DNA of 64,000 nucleotides from Trichosporon coremiiforme (lineage: Eukaryota; Basidiomycota; Tremellomycetes; Trichosporonales; Trichosporonaceae): assembly GCA_039545355.1 (NCBI GenBank), contig BCJJ01000002.1, forward strand, positions 1,017,956 through 1,081,955, in the 5' to 3' direction. This document shows positions 54,462-64,000 of the stretch, piece by piece (the stretch's first letter is position 1; each line of letters starts with the position of its first letter). Below the pieces are notes generated by a model. The model was not told where the DNA came from. It searched no databases and saw nothing but the letters and a program-made list of their open reading frames with translations. The position numbers were made by a program, and so were the translations under genes.

Positions 54462-57313
54462 TTACCAGAAGTCGTCAACGGCCGCACCGCCCTTCTTGCC
54501 CCCGGCCGTGGCCTGGGCCTGGTAGAAGTCTGCGACCTGGATGTCAGTTTGTTACGGCTGCAAGGCAACTCACCTGCTCCGAAGTCGTCGCCTCCTCGGG
54601 TCCCTTGTCGTCGCGCACCTTGATGAAACGCGGGAAGCGAAGTGAGATGCCCCTCTGCTCGATCTGGTTGTCAGCTCTCAGCAGTCACCACGCAACTGAC
54701 CATACCGTGCGCGGCGGTATAAACTGGACTGAGGGACAGGTCGGCCGTGAGGACCTCCCAGACAACCTTGGGCTCGAACCAGACGTCGGGCTTGGCGCCA
54801 CCGACTTCAATGTTGCCACGTGCACCGCCCGTCAGCTCAAGCGGGTGCAGCTCGTCGTAGAACTGTTTCAGAATCTCCTCGCTGAACCCGGTGCCGATCT
54901 TGCAGATCGTCTGGTAGTTCTCGCTGTCCGAGTCGTAGCACGCGAGCAGGAACGCGCCGTACCAGTTCGTACGCTTGCCCTTGCCATAGTACGCGCCCAC
55001 GACGACCAGGTCAAGCGAATCGCCCACCCCCGACAGATAGTCCTTCTTCAGCTGCGCGTTAGAACAGCCGCAAAATGGCTAACGCACCTTGAGCCAGTTG
55101 ATTGACCGCCGCGATGGCTCGTATGTCGACGCATCTGACGCCAGCATCTTCACCATCAGTCCCTCGCATCCGTCCTTCACTGATTCCTCGAGGAAGGTCT
55201 GGATCTCTTCCGTCGTGGTGCCGTCGGATGACTTGGCGAAGGCGAACTCGCTTTCCACGGCCGTGAAGTGCTCCTGCAGCAGCGCGCGGCGCTCCTTCAG
55301 CTCCATCTTCAGCAGGCTCTGCTCGTCAGCTTCCTATCCCAAACTGTTAGCTCACCTCGCCGTTCAGGTACAGCAGGTCGAACGCGAACAAGTGCACGCG
55401 CACCGTAATGTCCTCGGCCTTGACGTCCTTGCGCTTCCGGCGGCTCAGGTCCTGGAATGGCAGCAGTTTCTTCGTCTCCAGGTCGAATGCGACCGCCTCC
55501 GAATCCAGCACGAATGACTTGACCCCAGGTTTGATGCACTGAACGTCAGCTTACTGACAATGCAGATAGCTTACCCGAGGAATCTGCTCCACGAGATCAG
55601 GGTACTTGGCACTCATGTTCTCCGAATTGCGACTGAACACCGAGATCGTGCCGTCGTCCAGCAGGTGCACCTGCGCACGCTCGCCGTCGTACTTGTACTC
55701 GCACGTGAAAGACTTCCCCTCGAAGCGGTCCAGCACCTCACCGATGGCCTTCGTCGGTTTGGCCAGCATGGGCTTAAGAGGAACACCTGAGCGTTAGCAT
55801 AAATCATCCGACGACAGCGCACCAGGTGTGAGCTTGCAGTTCTCGCGCAAACCCTCGATGCCACCCTCCATTAGCGCGGGAACAATGATGTCGTAGTTCG
55901 GCAGTTCGCTGCGGTCAGATACCATAGTCATGACGCCATCTCACCTGTAAACCTGCTTGACGACTTCTGATCCGTCCTCCAACTTCTGTGTGAGCTTCTC
56001 CGGCGAGACCTTCTTGTCTCCAAGCTCCTTCAACACCATGGCATGCGCGAGAGCAACCACGAGTGATCGCTCAGCGAGGCCTATCCGGAGCTTGCCTTCC
56101 AGACTGCGGATGATGAACTTGGCCTCGGTGCCCTGGCACGCCGACAAGAGCTTCTTGATGATACCAATCTTGCGCGATTGTGACTATGAGGTCAGAAAGC
56201 GGTTTCCAACCTCAACTCACCGAGTTTCCCGACACCTTGGCAATATCTGTCAAGCTCTGGAACACTGAAGGTACCGTCAACGGCTTAGGCTTGAACATTG
56301 TCGGCTGGACATTGCGCGAGTTCTAACGTCAGCTGCGAAACACCTGTGAGCTCACCATGGCCACCTTGCCTAGATCGCCCTCCTTGCGCAAATCCTCCTT
56401 GATCTTGTTCGCATTGCGTCCGGTACTCTCAGCAATAGCCTTGACCAGGAGCGACTCTCCGATGCCCAACTCGGTGCCCTCGTAGTCCGGGCAGAGACGG
56501 TTGATGCAGAGATACACAACCTTCAACAGGTTGGAGCTCTTCGCGTCCTTTGCCGTGTCACGCTTAGCAACGACGAGCAGAAACTGCGTAAGAATCTGAA
56601 GGATCTCCAATCGTTTCGTGGTCGCTTCGATCTTCTCAAAAGTCGACACAAGGGCGGCGTAGGGGACGCTGGAATGTCAGTTCGACTGCAGCAAGTCATG
56701 TAACTAACGATTCTCCCTCCTTCCAACCCTTGTCTGCAACAGGTGCCGGGGCCGCCTTCTTGGTGAAGATTGAAGCGCTATTGTTAGCGCAGTAGCCGCA
56801 GGACCACTTACAGCTTGCTCGCAGCCTTCTCCTCCTGCTCCTCCATCTCCTCCTCGCTGATCTCATCTTCGCCCTCTTCCTCGACGACGACGTGCTCGTC
56901 GTCGTCCTTCGGCTTCTCCACCCTGATAGGCTTCTGGAAGATGGAAGCGAGAGGTTTGCTGTTCGGCGACGAGGGCTTGGCGGGCTTGGACTCTTCCTTC
57001 ATACCGTCCTTCTCTTTCTTGGGTGAGGACACCTTGGGCTTCGCCATGTTGAAGATGGAGGCAACGGGCGCAGCAGTCTTAGCCTTCTTCGCCGGAGGAT
57101 GTGAGACTACAGTCAGCTTATGAACTGATCGTGCGAAGCGTACCAGCCTCAGGCTTGACCGTGACGGGCGACTCAGCTTCGTCATCCGAGTCCATGATGC
57201 GCTTCATCTTGCGCTGCTTGCCGGCTGGCGCCTTCACAGGGCTGGGGGTCTCGCCGTCTGCTATCAGCACACATATCACTCGGCCTATCCGATTCGATCA
57301 ACTCACCAGACAT
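54462..57313 (-). CDS. CDC9: DNA ligase I, ATP-dependent
   Basis: Fourteen exons chain in one frame to give 793 residues: 57313-57307, 57257-57144, 57106-56812, 56777-56709, 56668-56356, 56322-56221, 56183-55945, 55908-55823, 55786-55575, 55538-55356, 55333-55088, 55051-54701, 54663-54574 and 54536-54462. Three copies of an (L/V)ASIF motif dot the disordered N-terminal region. The DNA-binding domain starts [20 protein letters not shown]. The adenylation site is [14 protein letters not shown] with the active Lys at about 440; later motifs include [22 protein letters not shown] and [13 protein letters not shown]. The OB domain contains [20 protein letters not shown], and the end is DDFW. It seals Okazaki fragments and repair nicks. 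The gene is unusually intron-dense for this window. Confidence 0.96.
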
Positions 57314-57732
57314 CTTGCTTTAACAGGTTATAGCTAGGTGCCGGTGGCGAGGGATAGGAGAACGGCGGGAGGTCATAACAGGCGCGTCTCCTGCGATATT
57401 TGGACGCGTCCCGGCCGGTGGAGGTGGTTGATTCAACTTCGAGGGAATCTGTTACGTAACTATATCGCCACGCAAACACCACGTTTTGGACATGAGCTTC
57501 GCCTCTGACTGAAGAATACACTTTGCCTGACGTCGTTCATTATCCTTCCATCAAACCATCCCGGCACCCGTGCGGCCTCATCTGCGGCTGTCCCGAGCCG
57601 ATCTCTAGCGAGAAACATCGACAGCACATTCAAAAGGCGGTGACCGGCCTCTCGAACCGCGTCCGCGTCCAAACCCGTTGGAGCCCACTCTTTCCGACAA
57701 GCATCATTCCCCTTTCCCCTCCTTCATCAACA
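57314..57732. promoter_or_regulatory. Divergent promoter of DNA ligase I and the nucleoporin
   Basis: The two start codons are 419 bp apart in opposite directions. An ACGCGT-like cell-cycle (MluI) box is not present as such; GGACGCGTCC at 57403-57412 is a close 10-bp palindrome containing ACGCGT and could be tested as a binding site for MBF. Confidence 0.45.
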
Positions 57733-60700
57733 ATGAACCGCTCCTCCTCGCGCAAGGATCTGCGCGCCGAGCGCCTTGCGGCGAGCCCCTATTCTCGTCA
57801 AGAGAAGACTCTGAGGCGACCTCACTCCACCAGCCGTCTCGTAAGTGGCAAATATCTGGTCGGCAATCGAGAGCAGCCGCTAACGTTCAGGGATCGTCGT
57901 TCTCCTCGCTCGTCAACTTCGTCACAAATCCGTTCCGTAAGGGAGACGATGAGGACAGGTCTATCTCAGGTTCCGAGGATGAGTGGAACGGAGAGCCTCC
58001 TTCCGCCATGAAGGGCCAGGATGTCTTCTCCCTGGCCGCCGCCGCTGGACGCAGAGGCGAGGACTTCGAAGCTCGGGCCGAAGTATGGCGGCAAGGCAAG
58101 GGAGTGCTGCGGGGTGGCAGATCCGTCTCGGTAAGCTTTGATGACTTCCACCATAGCTGACATTAAGGTGACGCACACTTCCTGGGGAGGCCTTGGCCTG
58201 GACACCGGAGAGAAGTATCGCCCGCAGTTCCCGTCCCCCGCGGTGGAGACGACTCCGTCCGCCCGCATTCAGACGACTCGCATCGCTGAGTTCGACTTCA
58301 CTCCCCCTTCGAAGAGTTCGCCAGGAACCGCCTCATCTGCTGCCCTGCGTGCTTTTTTGAACGCCAAGGGCGACGAGCCGCTCCAGCCGAACGATCTCCG
58401 CGTCATCGAGACGCTCACCGAGGGACTTCGTAAGGAGAGCCGGCCGGCGGGAGGATGGAGCGCTGGTACGCACGCCTCAGGGAACAATGAGGCGAACATG
58501 ACTCCGCGAAGATCACTCGCGGGTGGCTCCGTTTCAACCCCTGGATCAGTCTTCTCCACGGGAGCCGCGCCCCTCCCTCCCAAGTCTGGTGTGGGTGCTG
58601 CTCGCAAGGTGACCTACCTCGGCCCTGGCATGTCATCACGTCGTCTCTACGGCAAGCCCCGCGTTCCTTACAAGCCACTCTTCAACTTCGACACTCCGAA
58701 GGACCACATGGCCGGCAAGAAGCGGAAAACCGACGCGCCCGATGTCGAGGTTGTCGACCTGGATGAGGAGGAGGCTTCGAAAGACAAGGGCAAGTCGAAG
58801 GAGTCCAGCCCCAGCGGGTTCTCTGATTCTCCTGGCCTGTCGGCCGCTGCTTCAGTCGCCGCAGCCTTCAACGCTTCCGCCCGACGACCGTCTCCCTTGT
58901 CCCGGACTATTGCCCCGTCGCCGGAGCGTGACTTTGTCAGGGAGGGCAAGAAGCGCACCGCGGACACTCTGCAGGAGCTGTACGAGTCGGACATTGCCCC
59001 GATGGAACCGACCAAGCCTCAGATTCTCTTCAACCCGTACGAGGCCAGCGCGCCTTCGCTTCCCAGCAAGCCCCTGAACTCCTCTATTCGGCGCTCCGCC
59101 AGCGGTATGCGGATGTCGCTGCGCAGCTCAACTCCCAGCCGCGGTGCCGCTAAGGAGATCGAGCGCCTGAAGGGCTCGACGCGAAAGCTCACAACGCTCG
59201 AGATGGTCAGCGGCTACAAACCCAGTGCTTCTACTGCGTCTGCGACACCCGACCGTGAGGAACGCGAGGAGGTCGAGGAGCTCTTTATCACTCCGCAAGC
59301 TACGCCAGGCCCGTCGAAGGCTGTCCCCATTGCCTCTGACACGGCTCAGAAGGCACCCAAATCTGTCCCCGTCATCAAGCCTTCCACGATTGAGGAGCCT
59401 GAGCCGTTTAGGCCCCTTCCGACGCCCTCGCTTTCATCGTCGACTCTGGGATCGTCGCGCGCGAAGCCGGACACGCCCAAGTCATTCACTGCGCCCGAGA
59501 CAAGCGTCACGGACTCGATCCTTTCCTCGGCCAAGTCTGAGCCCGCGCCCGTGTTCAACCCCGAGCCCGTCAAGCTCGCCCCGCCAACAACGGAAGTCAA
59601 TGTTCCGTCGAACGTCCCCGCCGCTCCGGCTATCCGCAGTCCCAGCAACTCGTTCAACCCCGCGGCTATCTTCCTGTCGGCCAAGGACTCGGCACTCGAC
59701 ATTGAGAAGAGCGCGCTCCCCTTCTTCACCTTCACCATGCCTGTTGTCCGGCCGGGTCCCAGTGACGCCGTCAAGGAGGAGGCGCGCAAGCGTCCGCGCG
59801 AGGAATTCACTTTCGTCGGTCGCAAGAGCAGCCTGCCGCTGTCTCGCCTGACCCCGCCGACAAAGACCGCCCCTCTGCTGCAGTCGACTCTGGAGGTGCC
59901 TGAGCCGTCCGCGCCGTCCAAGTCCGCTGCGACGGATGCCAGCTGGACGTGCGACCTCTGCATGTTGAAGAACCCTGCCAGCGCTACTGAGAAGTGCGCG
60001 ATCTGCGAGGCCCCTAAGCCCGGTGCGAAGGCTGCGGCCCCGTCCGGACCTCCTGCTCCTCCCTCTGTCCCGTCCGGCGGTTTTTCGTTCGGTGCCAAGC
60101 CGGCAGCCCCTGCGCTGAAGCTCATTGCTGATGGCGAGTGGACATGTGACACCTGCATGCTTAAGAACCCTGGTAGTGCCACGGAGAAGTGCACTATTTG
60201 CGAGGCTCCCAAGCCCGGAGCCAAGGCTGCCGCTCCCTCTGGTGCCCCCGCTCCTCCCTCAGTGCCCTCTGGCGGCTTCTCGTTCGGCGTGAAGCCCGCG
60301 CCCGCGTCCGCGCCCAAGCTCATCGCCGACGGCGACTGGACGTGCGACACCTGCATGTTGAAGAATCCGGGCTCCGCCAAGGAGAAGTGCACCATCTGTG
60401 AGGCACCGAAGCCGGGAGCGAAAGCCGCTGCTCCATCCAGCTCTCCTGCGCCGCCTTCAGTGCCGAGCGGGGGCTTCAGCTTTGGTGCCAAGCCCGCTGC
60501 CCCGGCTGCGCCTGCTGCCACCTCAGGCAGCGAGTGGACGTGCGACACGTGCATGCTTAAGAACCCTGCCACCGCGACCGAGAAGTGCACGATCTGCGAG
60601 GCGCCCAAGCTTGGAGCGAAGCCCGCCGCGCCCGCCGGTCCCCCGCCGCCGCCGTCCGTGCCCTCCGGCGGTTTCGGCGGGTTCAGCTTCGGCGCGAAGC

Positions 60701-61152
60701 CTGCTGCCCCGAGCGCTGCCGCGGCCGGCGGCGACAGCTGGACTTGCGACACGTGCATGCTGAAGAACCCGGGTAGCGCGACTGAGAAGTGCACCATTTG
60801 CGAGGCGCCCAAGCCCGGTGCTAAGGCTGCTGCCCCCTCTGGCCCGCCCGCTCCTCCTGCCGGCGGATTCAGCTTCGGCGCCAGCTCTGGAGGTCCGCCT
60901 GCACCGCCTTCCGGCGGTTTCAGCTTCGGCGGCAAGCCCGTCTCCGCCCCTTCGACCTCCGGTGGAAGCGGCGGGTTCACCCCCACTGGCCTTCCGACGC
61001 CGCCGGCAGGAGGTTTCAGCTTCGGCGCCAAGGCGGCCCAGCCCAGCTTCGAGAAGCCCAAGGGCGAGGGCACGTGGACGTGCAGTACATGCATGCTGCA
61101 GAACCCAGCGAGCGCGACGGAGCAGTGCACGATCTGTGAGGCGAAGCGTTGA
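57733..61152 (+). CDS. NUP153-like nucleoporin with six zinc fingers and FSFG repeats
   Basis: Three exons, 57733-57840, 57891-58130 and 58168-61152, encode 1110 residues. The basic N-terminus (MNRSSSRKDLRAERLAASPY) is followed by an amphipathic stretch (SSFSSLVNFVTNPFRK), as in nuclear-basket proteins that touch the inner nuclear membrane. RRLYGKPRVPYKPLFNF and many S/P-rich stretches lie in the middle. From residue about 708 to the end are six near-identical zinc fingers of the RanBP2 type (for example WTCDTCMLKNPGSATEKC), each followed by CEAPKPGAKA-like sequence and separated by GGFSFGAKP linkers carrying FSFG repeats. RanBP2-type fingers bind Ran, FSFG repeats bind importins, and together they place the protein at the nuclear pore basket. 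Orthology to animal NUP153 is inferred from layout. Confidence 0.78.
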
Positions 61153-61577
61153 TCCGGGTGTATAGTTACTAGCCCGATGAGGTCAAAGTTGAGCGGAGCG
61201 GGAGTCCGCGCAGTCCGCTGCTGTAGTAGAGTAGACGCAGATACCCGTGATTTTTTGCATGTATACGTGACTCTAGTGCCTGTTATCTCGGAAGGCCGAG
61301 TGCCCGAAGTCGACGCAATCGAGCCATCGGATGCCCGAAGCCAAGGAGCGCGGTGGGAATCGACTCGAAAGTAGAGCCGCATTTAGAAGACCGCGACAGA
61401 CAGCCACTCAGGTGGAGGTCTGGTTACATCACGGTTTTATCGGTGGCTCCTGGGTGGGTGCGATCGGGAGCCTGGATCCGAGATCCGACTGCATTCCGCG
61501 ATTTGGTCGAGATATCACGACGAACGTTTCTGCAACCTTTCTCTTTCTCTCATCGACGAACGGAGCAAGGAGAAACC
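61153..61577. other. Intergenic region upstream of THI6
   Basis: Carries the nucleoporin 3' end and the THI6 promoter and leader. I looked for a thiamine pyrophosphate riboswitch and did not find the paired conserved cores. No gene seen. Confidence 0.55.
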
Positions 61578-63503
61578 ATGCCGCGGCCACAGATCGACTA
61601 CTCGGTGTACCTCGTCACGGGGCGCGAGCTCCTGCCGCCTGGCAAGGTGAGCTGCACTGTTGACAGCAGCTAACGCGCAGGACTACTACGAGAGCCTTGA
61701 GGAGGTACGTTGCTCCGGCTCCCCTCGGGCCCCGCTTTGAGTTCCGCTGACAGGCAGTCACTCAAGGGCGGCGTCACCGTCGTCCAAGTGCGCGAGAAGA
61801 CGGCCGACACGGGCGAGTTCGTCGACATCACTCGCAAGACAAAAGCCCTCTGCGACAAGTACGGCGTGCCCGTGCTCGTGAACGACCGGGTCGATGTCGC
61901 TCTCGCCGCCGGCGTCGCCGGAATTCACATCGGGCAGGACGACATGGACCCAGTGACGGCACGGAAACTAATCGGCGAGGATGGGATTCTGGGCCTGTCC
62001 GTCAGCACGGTCGCCGAGGCGGAGGCTGCGGTGGGACTGCCGGACGGAGTGCTGGACTATGTCGGCGTCGGCGCCGTCTGGACCACGGCGTCAAAGGACG
62101 TCAGCAAGAAGGTCATGCTTGGCCCTTCTGGAGCCGGCGAAATTCTCGACGTCATTGCCGACTCTGGTCTCAGCAGCGTCGCCATCGGTGAGCGGCCAAG
62201 CAATTACTCATAGAGACGATTACTGACGTCAAGGCGGTATCAACGCCCGAAACACGCCTTTCCTCATGCACGGCTCTGTCTCGCCGCTCAAGAAGAACAG
62301 CCTCGACGGCGTCGCCGTCATCAGCGCCATCGTATCTTCTTCCGACCCCGAGGCGGCCGCTCGCCAGCTCTCCGACCAAGTCGCCAGCTTCAAGCGCGCG
62401 AACAGCTACGACATGCCGCCGTTCTCCCCCTTCGCGCCCTCCGGCAACGATGTTCTGGGCTCCATGCTCGAGACAGTCGGCGAGCTCATCCACACGGTGC
62501 GCAAGACGACTCCGCTCGTGCACCAGATCACAAACAGTGTCGTCGTCAACGACAGTGCCAACGTGACCCTGGCCGTCGGCGCGAGCCCCATCATGGCCAC
62601 GAATGAGAGGGACTGCGTCGACCTCAGCAAGAACATTGGCTCTCTGCTCATTAACAGCGGCACGATTACCGACGAGACGTTCAAGGGCATGCTGGCTGCG
62701 GGACAGGCGGCGAACGTGAACGGCAAGCCAGTAGTGTGGGACCCCGTTGCTGTGGGCGCGACAGCGTTCAGGAGGGAGACTGGCCAGCGTGAGTACGAGC
62801 GAGCCGAGCGGAGCGAAGGCGAGGGGAGCGGGGCGAGCAGAGCCGGGCGATTCGAGCAAGTCTCGATCCCCGCGTCTTCACAAGCTGTCTGTCATTGTGT
62901 CGCAGAATTAAAGCTGCAAGCTGACGTTCAGAACTCCTGCACGCCTTCCAGCCCACCGTGATCAAGGGCAACGCGGCCGAGATCGGGGCCCTGGCCAACT
63001 CGACCGAGGTCTCCGCCCGGGGCGTGGACAGTGTCGGCCGGCTGTCCGACCCCGCCGCTCTCGTGCGCAAGCTGGCCAACGAGCGCCGCTGCATCGTCGT
63101 CATGACCGGTGCCGAGGACTACATCTCGAACGGCAGCACTGTGCTCCGCTGTTCCAACGGTCACCCTTTACTCGGCCTTATCACCGGCAGCGGGTGCATG
63201 ACTGGCTCCATCGTGGCTTGCTTCCTCGCCGCGGCACGGGCTTGGTTCCTCCAGCGCGTCGGCGACATGGACGGTGACGAGGGATTCACTGAGAAGGGGT
63301 GGGAGAGCGAGAGCCAGCTGACGCAGGGGAATATGCTCGTTGGCGCGCTTGCGGGCGTGCTCACGTTCAACGTTGCGGCGGAGCAGGCCGCCAAGCGCCC
63401 CGACGTCAAGGGCCCCGGCACGTTCCGCGCCGCACTCATTGATGAAATGTACGCTGTCTCTGCTGCTGAGGTGTGCCAGTTTGCCAAGGTTGAGATTCTC
63501 TAG
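61578..63503 (+). CDS. THI6: Bifunctional thiamine phosphate synthase / hydroxyethylthiazole kinase
   Basis: Five exons, 61578-61646, 61681-61704, 61758-62187, 62234-62788 and 62932-63503, encode 549 residues. The N-terminal half is thiamine phosphate synthase: DYSVYLVTGRELLP, GGVTVVQVREK, VLVNDRVDVALAAGVAGIHI, GQDD, VGVGAVWTTASK and the phosphate loop IGGINARN. The C-terminal half is thiazole kinase: LIHTVRKTTPLVHQITNSVV, VTLAVGASPIMA, VVWDPVAVGAT, VIKGNAAEIGALA and ITGSGCMTGS. The fused enzyme phosphorylates hydroxyethylthiazole and joins it to the pyrimidine to make thiamine monophosphate in the cytosol. Exon 2 is only 24 nt. Both active sites look intact, and the size matches yeast THI6 (540 residues). 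Confidence 0.97.
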
Positions 63504-63634
63504 TCTTGTAGTGTTGCAGTGCGGTCTTGTAGTGATGTAGACATGCATACATTGCGAAGTCACATTGTCCTGATGCCCGGTGCTGGCTAAGTGCTGGGTA
63601 GTTAGTATTTGGGTACGGATGGGAATACGGATGA

Positions 63635-63667
63635 GGCTATGGGGCTATGGGGGTTATGGGGCTATGG
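63635..63667. repeat. Short GGCTATGG tandem repeat
   Basis: Four imperfect copies of GGCTATGG (one reads GGTTATGG). It is a small local repeat between two convergent genes. Confidence 0.75.
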
Positions 63668-63751
63668 AAAGGGGCATTTAGTGAACTACTTTGGTTACAG
63701 GGCTATGGTACACCGTATAAAATGGATAGTTGTAGTGTCCGTTGGTTGTGT

Positions 63752-64000
63752 TTAGAGCAGGGCGACGGCGGCACCGAGGAGGCCGAGCAGGAGGCCGGCA
63801 GCGGCACGGGGCGAGGCGCTCGAGGGCTTGGCCGAAGCACCGGCGGCGGAGGACGAGGTACCGTTCGAGCCGTCCTTCTGGGCGTTGATCGAGTCGTCCG
63901 TGTTGGTGACGTTGGTGGGCTTGGGAGGCGCCGGGGGCGGGGTCGCCGAGCGCTGCTTGCCGACGACACCCTGGCCGTACGCCTTGGTGCTGGCGCCGTC
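63752..64000 (-). CDS. GPI-anchored surface protein, C-terminal fragment
   Basis: The frame is open from the window edge to the stop at 63754-63752, leaving 82 residues; the 5' part lies beyond 64000. The fragment has a proline run (TPPPAPPKPTN), two or three N-glycosylation sites (NVT, NGT), an alanine/serine-rich stretch (SSSAAGASAKPSSASP) and then a hydrophobic tail (AAAGLLLGLLGAAVALL) ending at the stop. This is the standard layout of a GPI-attachment signal: small residues as the cleavage site, a spacer, a hydrophobic tail. The protein is therefore probably attached to the plasma membrane or cell wall. Its main domain is not visible, so enzyme or adhesin cannot be told apart. Confidence 0.7.
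   Translation of the reverse strand, partial: DGASTKAYGQGVVGKQRSATPPPAPPKPTNVTNTDDSINAQKDGSNGTSSSAAGASAKPSSASPRAAAGLLLGLLGAAVALL

Noticed and set aside
59346..61382. 678-codon minus-strand frame opposite the nucleoporin
   Set aside because: Its repeats mirror the zinc-finger and FSFG repeats of the real gene on the other strand, with no independent signal.
61235..61577. Possible TPP riboswitch before THI6
   Set aside because: A sequence like ATACCCGTGA occurs near 61239, but the matching CTGAGA core and pairing arms are absent.
63635..63667. Telomere-like repeat
   Set aside because: Only four imperfect GGCTATGG units inside a gene-containing region; it does not match a TTAGGG-type array.
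1..64000. CRISPR arrays, operons or bacterial-type systems
   Set aside because: No regularly spaced direct repeats are present, and the genes have eukaryotic introns, so prokaryotic systems are not expected.

Overview
This is nuclear DNA of a basidiomycete yeast or yeast-like fungus. The genes are split by many short introns (often 34-54 nt) with GT-AG ends and a CTRAC branch site a few bases before the acceptor. Two tRNA genes carry introns, coding GC is high, and the proteins look like those of Tremellomycetes. Trichosporonales is my best guess, but that is inference. There is no prokaryotic signal and no CRISPR array.

Layout. 1-4.9 kb: a tRNA-Leu(AAG), then about 4.6 kb without a convincing gene (a 23-base G run, small repeats). 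4.9-16.3 kb: an Mtr-type amino acid transporter, a SUR7/PalI membrane protein and a CSC1/OSCA-type channel, separated by gene-poor stretches; one stretch holds a 52-bp hairpin with a single G.U pair. 17.2-24.7 kb: a 4E-T-like translational repressor, a minus-strand cluster of four BTB-domain paralogs in different states of decay, and a tRNA-Glu(CTC). 25-32 kb: the RIO2 kinase, an orphan gene and a sugar transporter with an 815-bp intron. 32.1-38.5 kb: a 6.4-kb stretch with no gene I can support. 38.5-49.5 kb: a dense housekeeping block with a RING protein carrying SUMO-interaction-like motifs, PNO1, eIF3i, a probable complex I subunit, QCR8, a small zinc-finger-like orphan and TOM70. 49.6-51.5 kb: an assembly gap, then a complete Tc1/mariner element with an apparently intact DD34E transposase. 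52.5-64 kb: a secreted GH128 glucanase, DNA ligase I, a NUP153-like nucleoporin with six zinc fingers, the bifunctional thiamine enzyme THI6, and the C-terminal end of a GPI-anchored protein cut by the window edge.

How the genes relate. RIO2 and PNO1 act in 40S ribosome maturation; eIF3i and the 4E-T-like protein act in translation and its repression. The complex I-like subunit and QCR8 (complex III) are divergently transcribed from a 279-bp shared upstream region; the RING gene and PNO1 (276 bp) and DNA ligase I and the nucleoporin (419 bp) are also head-to-head. The most unusual material is the decaying BTB cluster, the young mariner copy, the near-perfect hairpin, the tiny exons (11 nt in QCR8, only the ATG in eIF3i) and the RING protein that may be a SUMO-targeted ubiquitin ligase.
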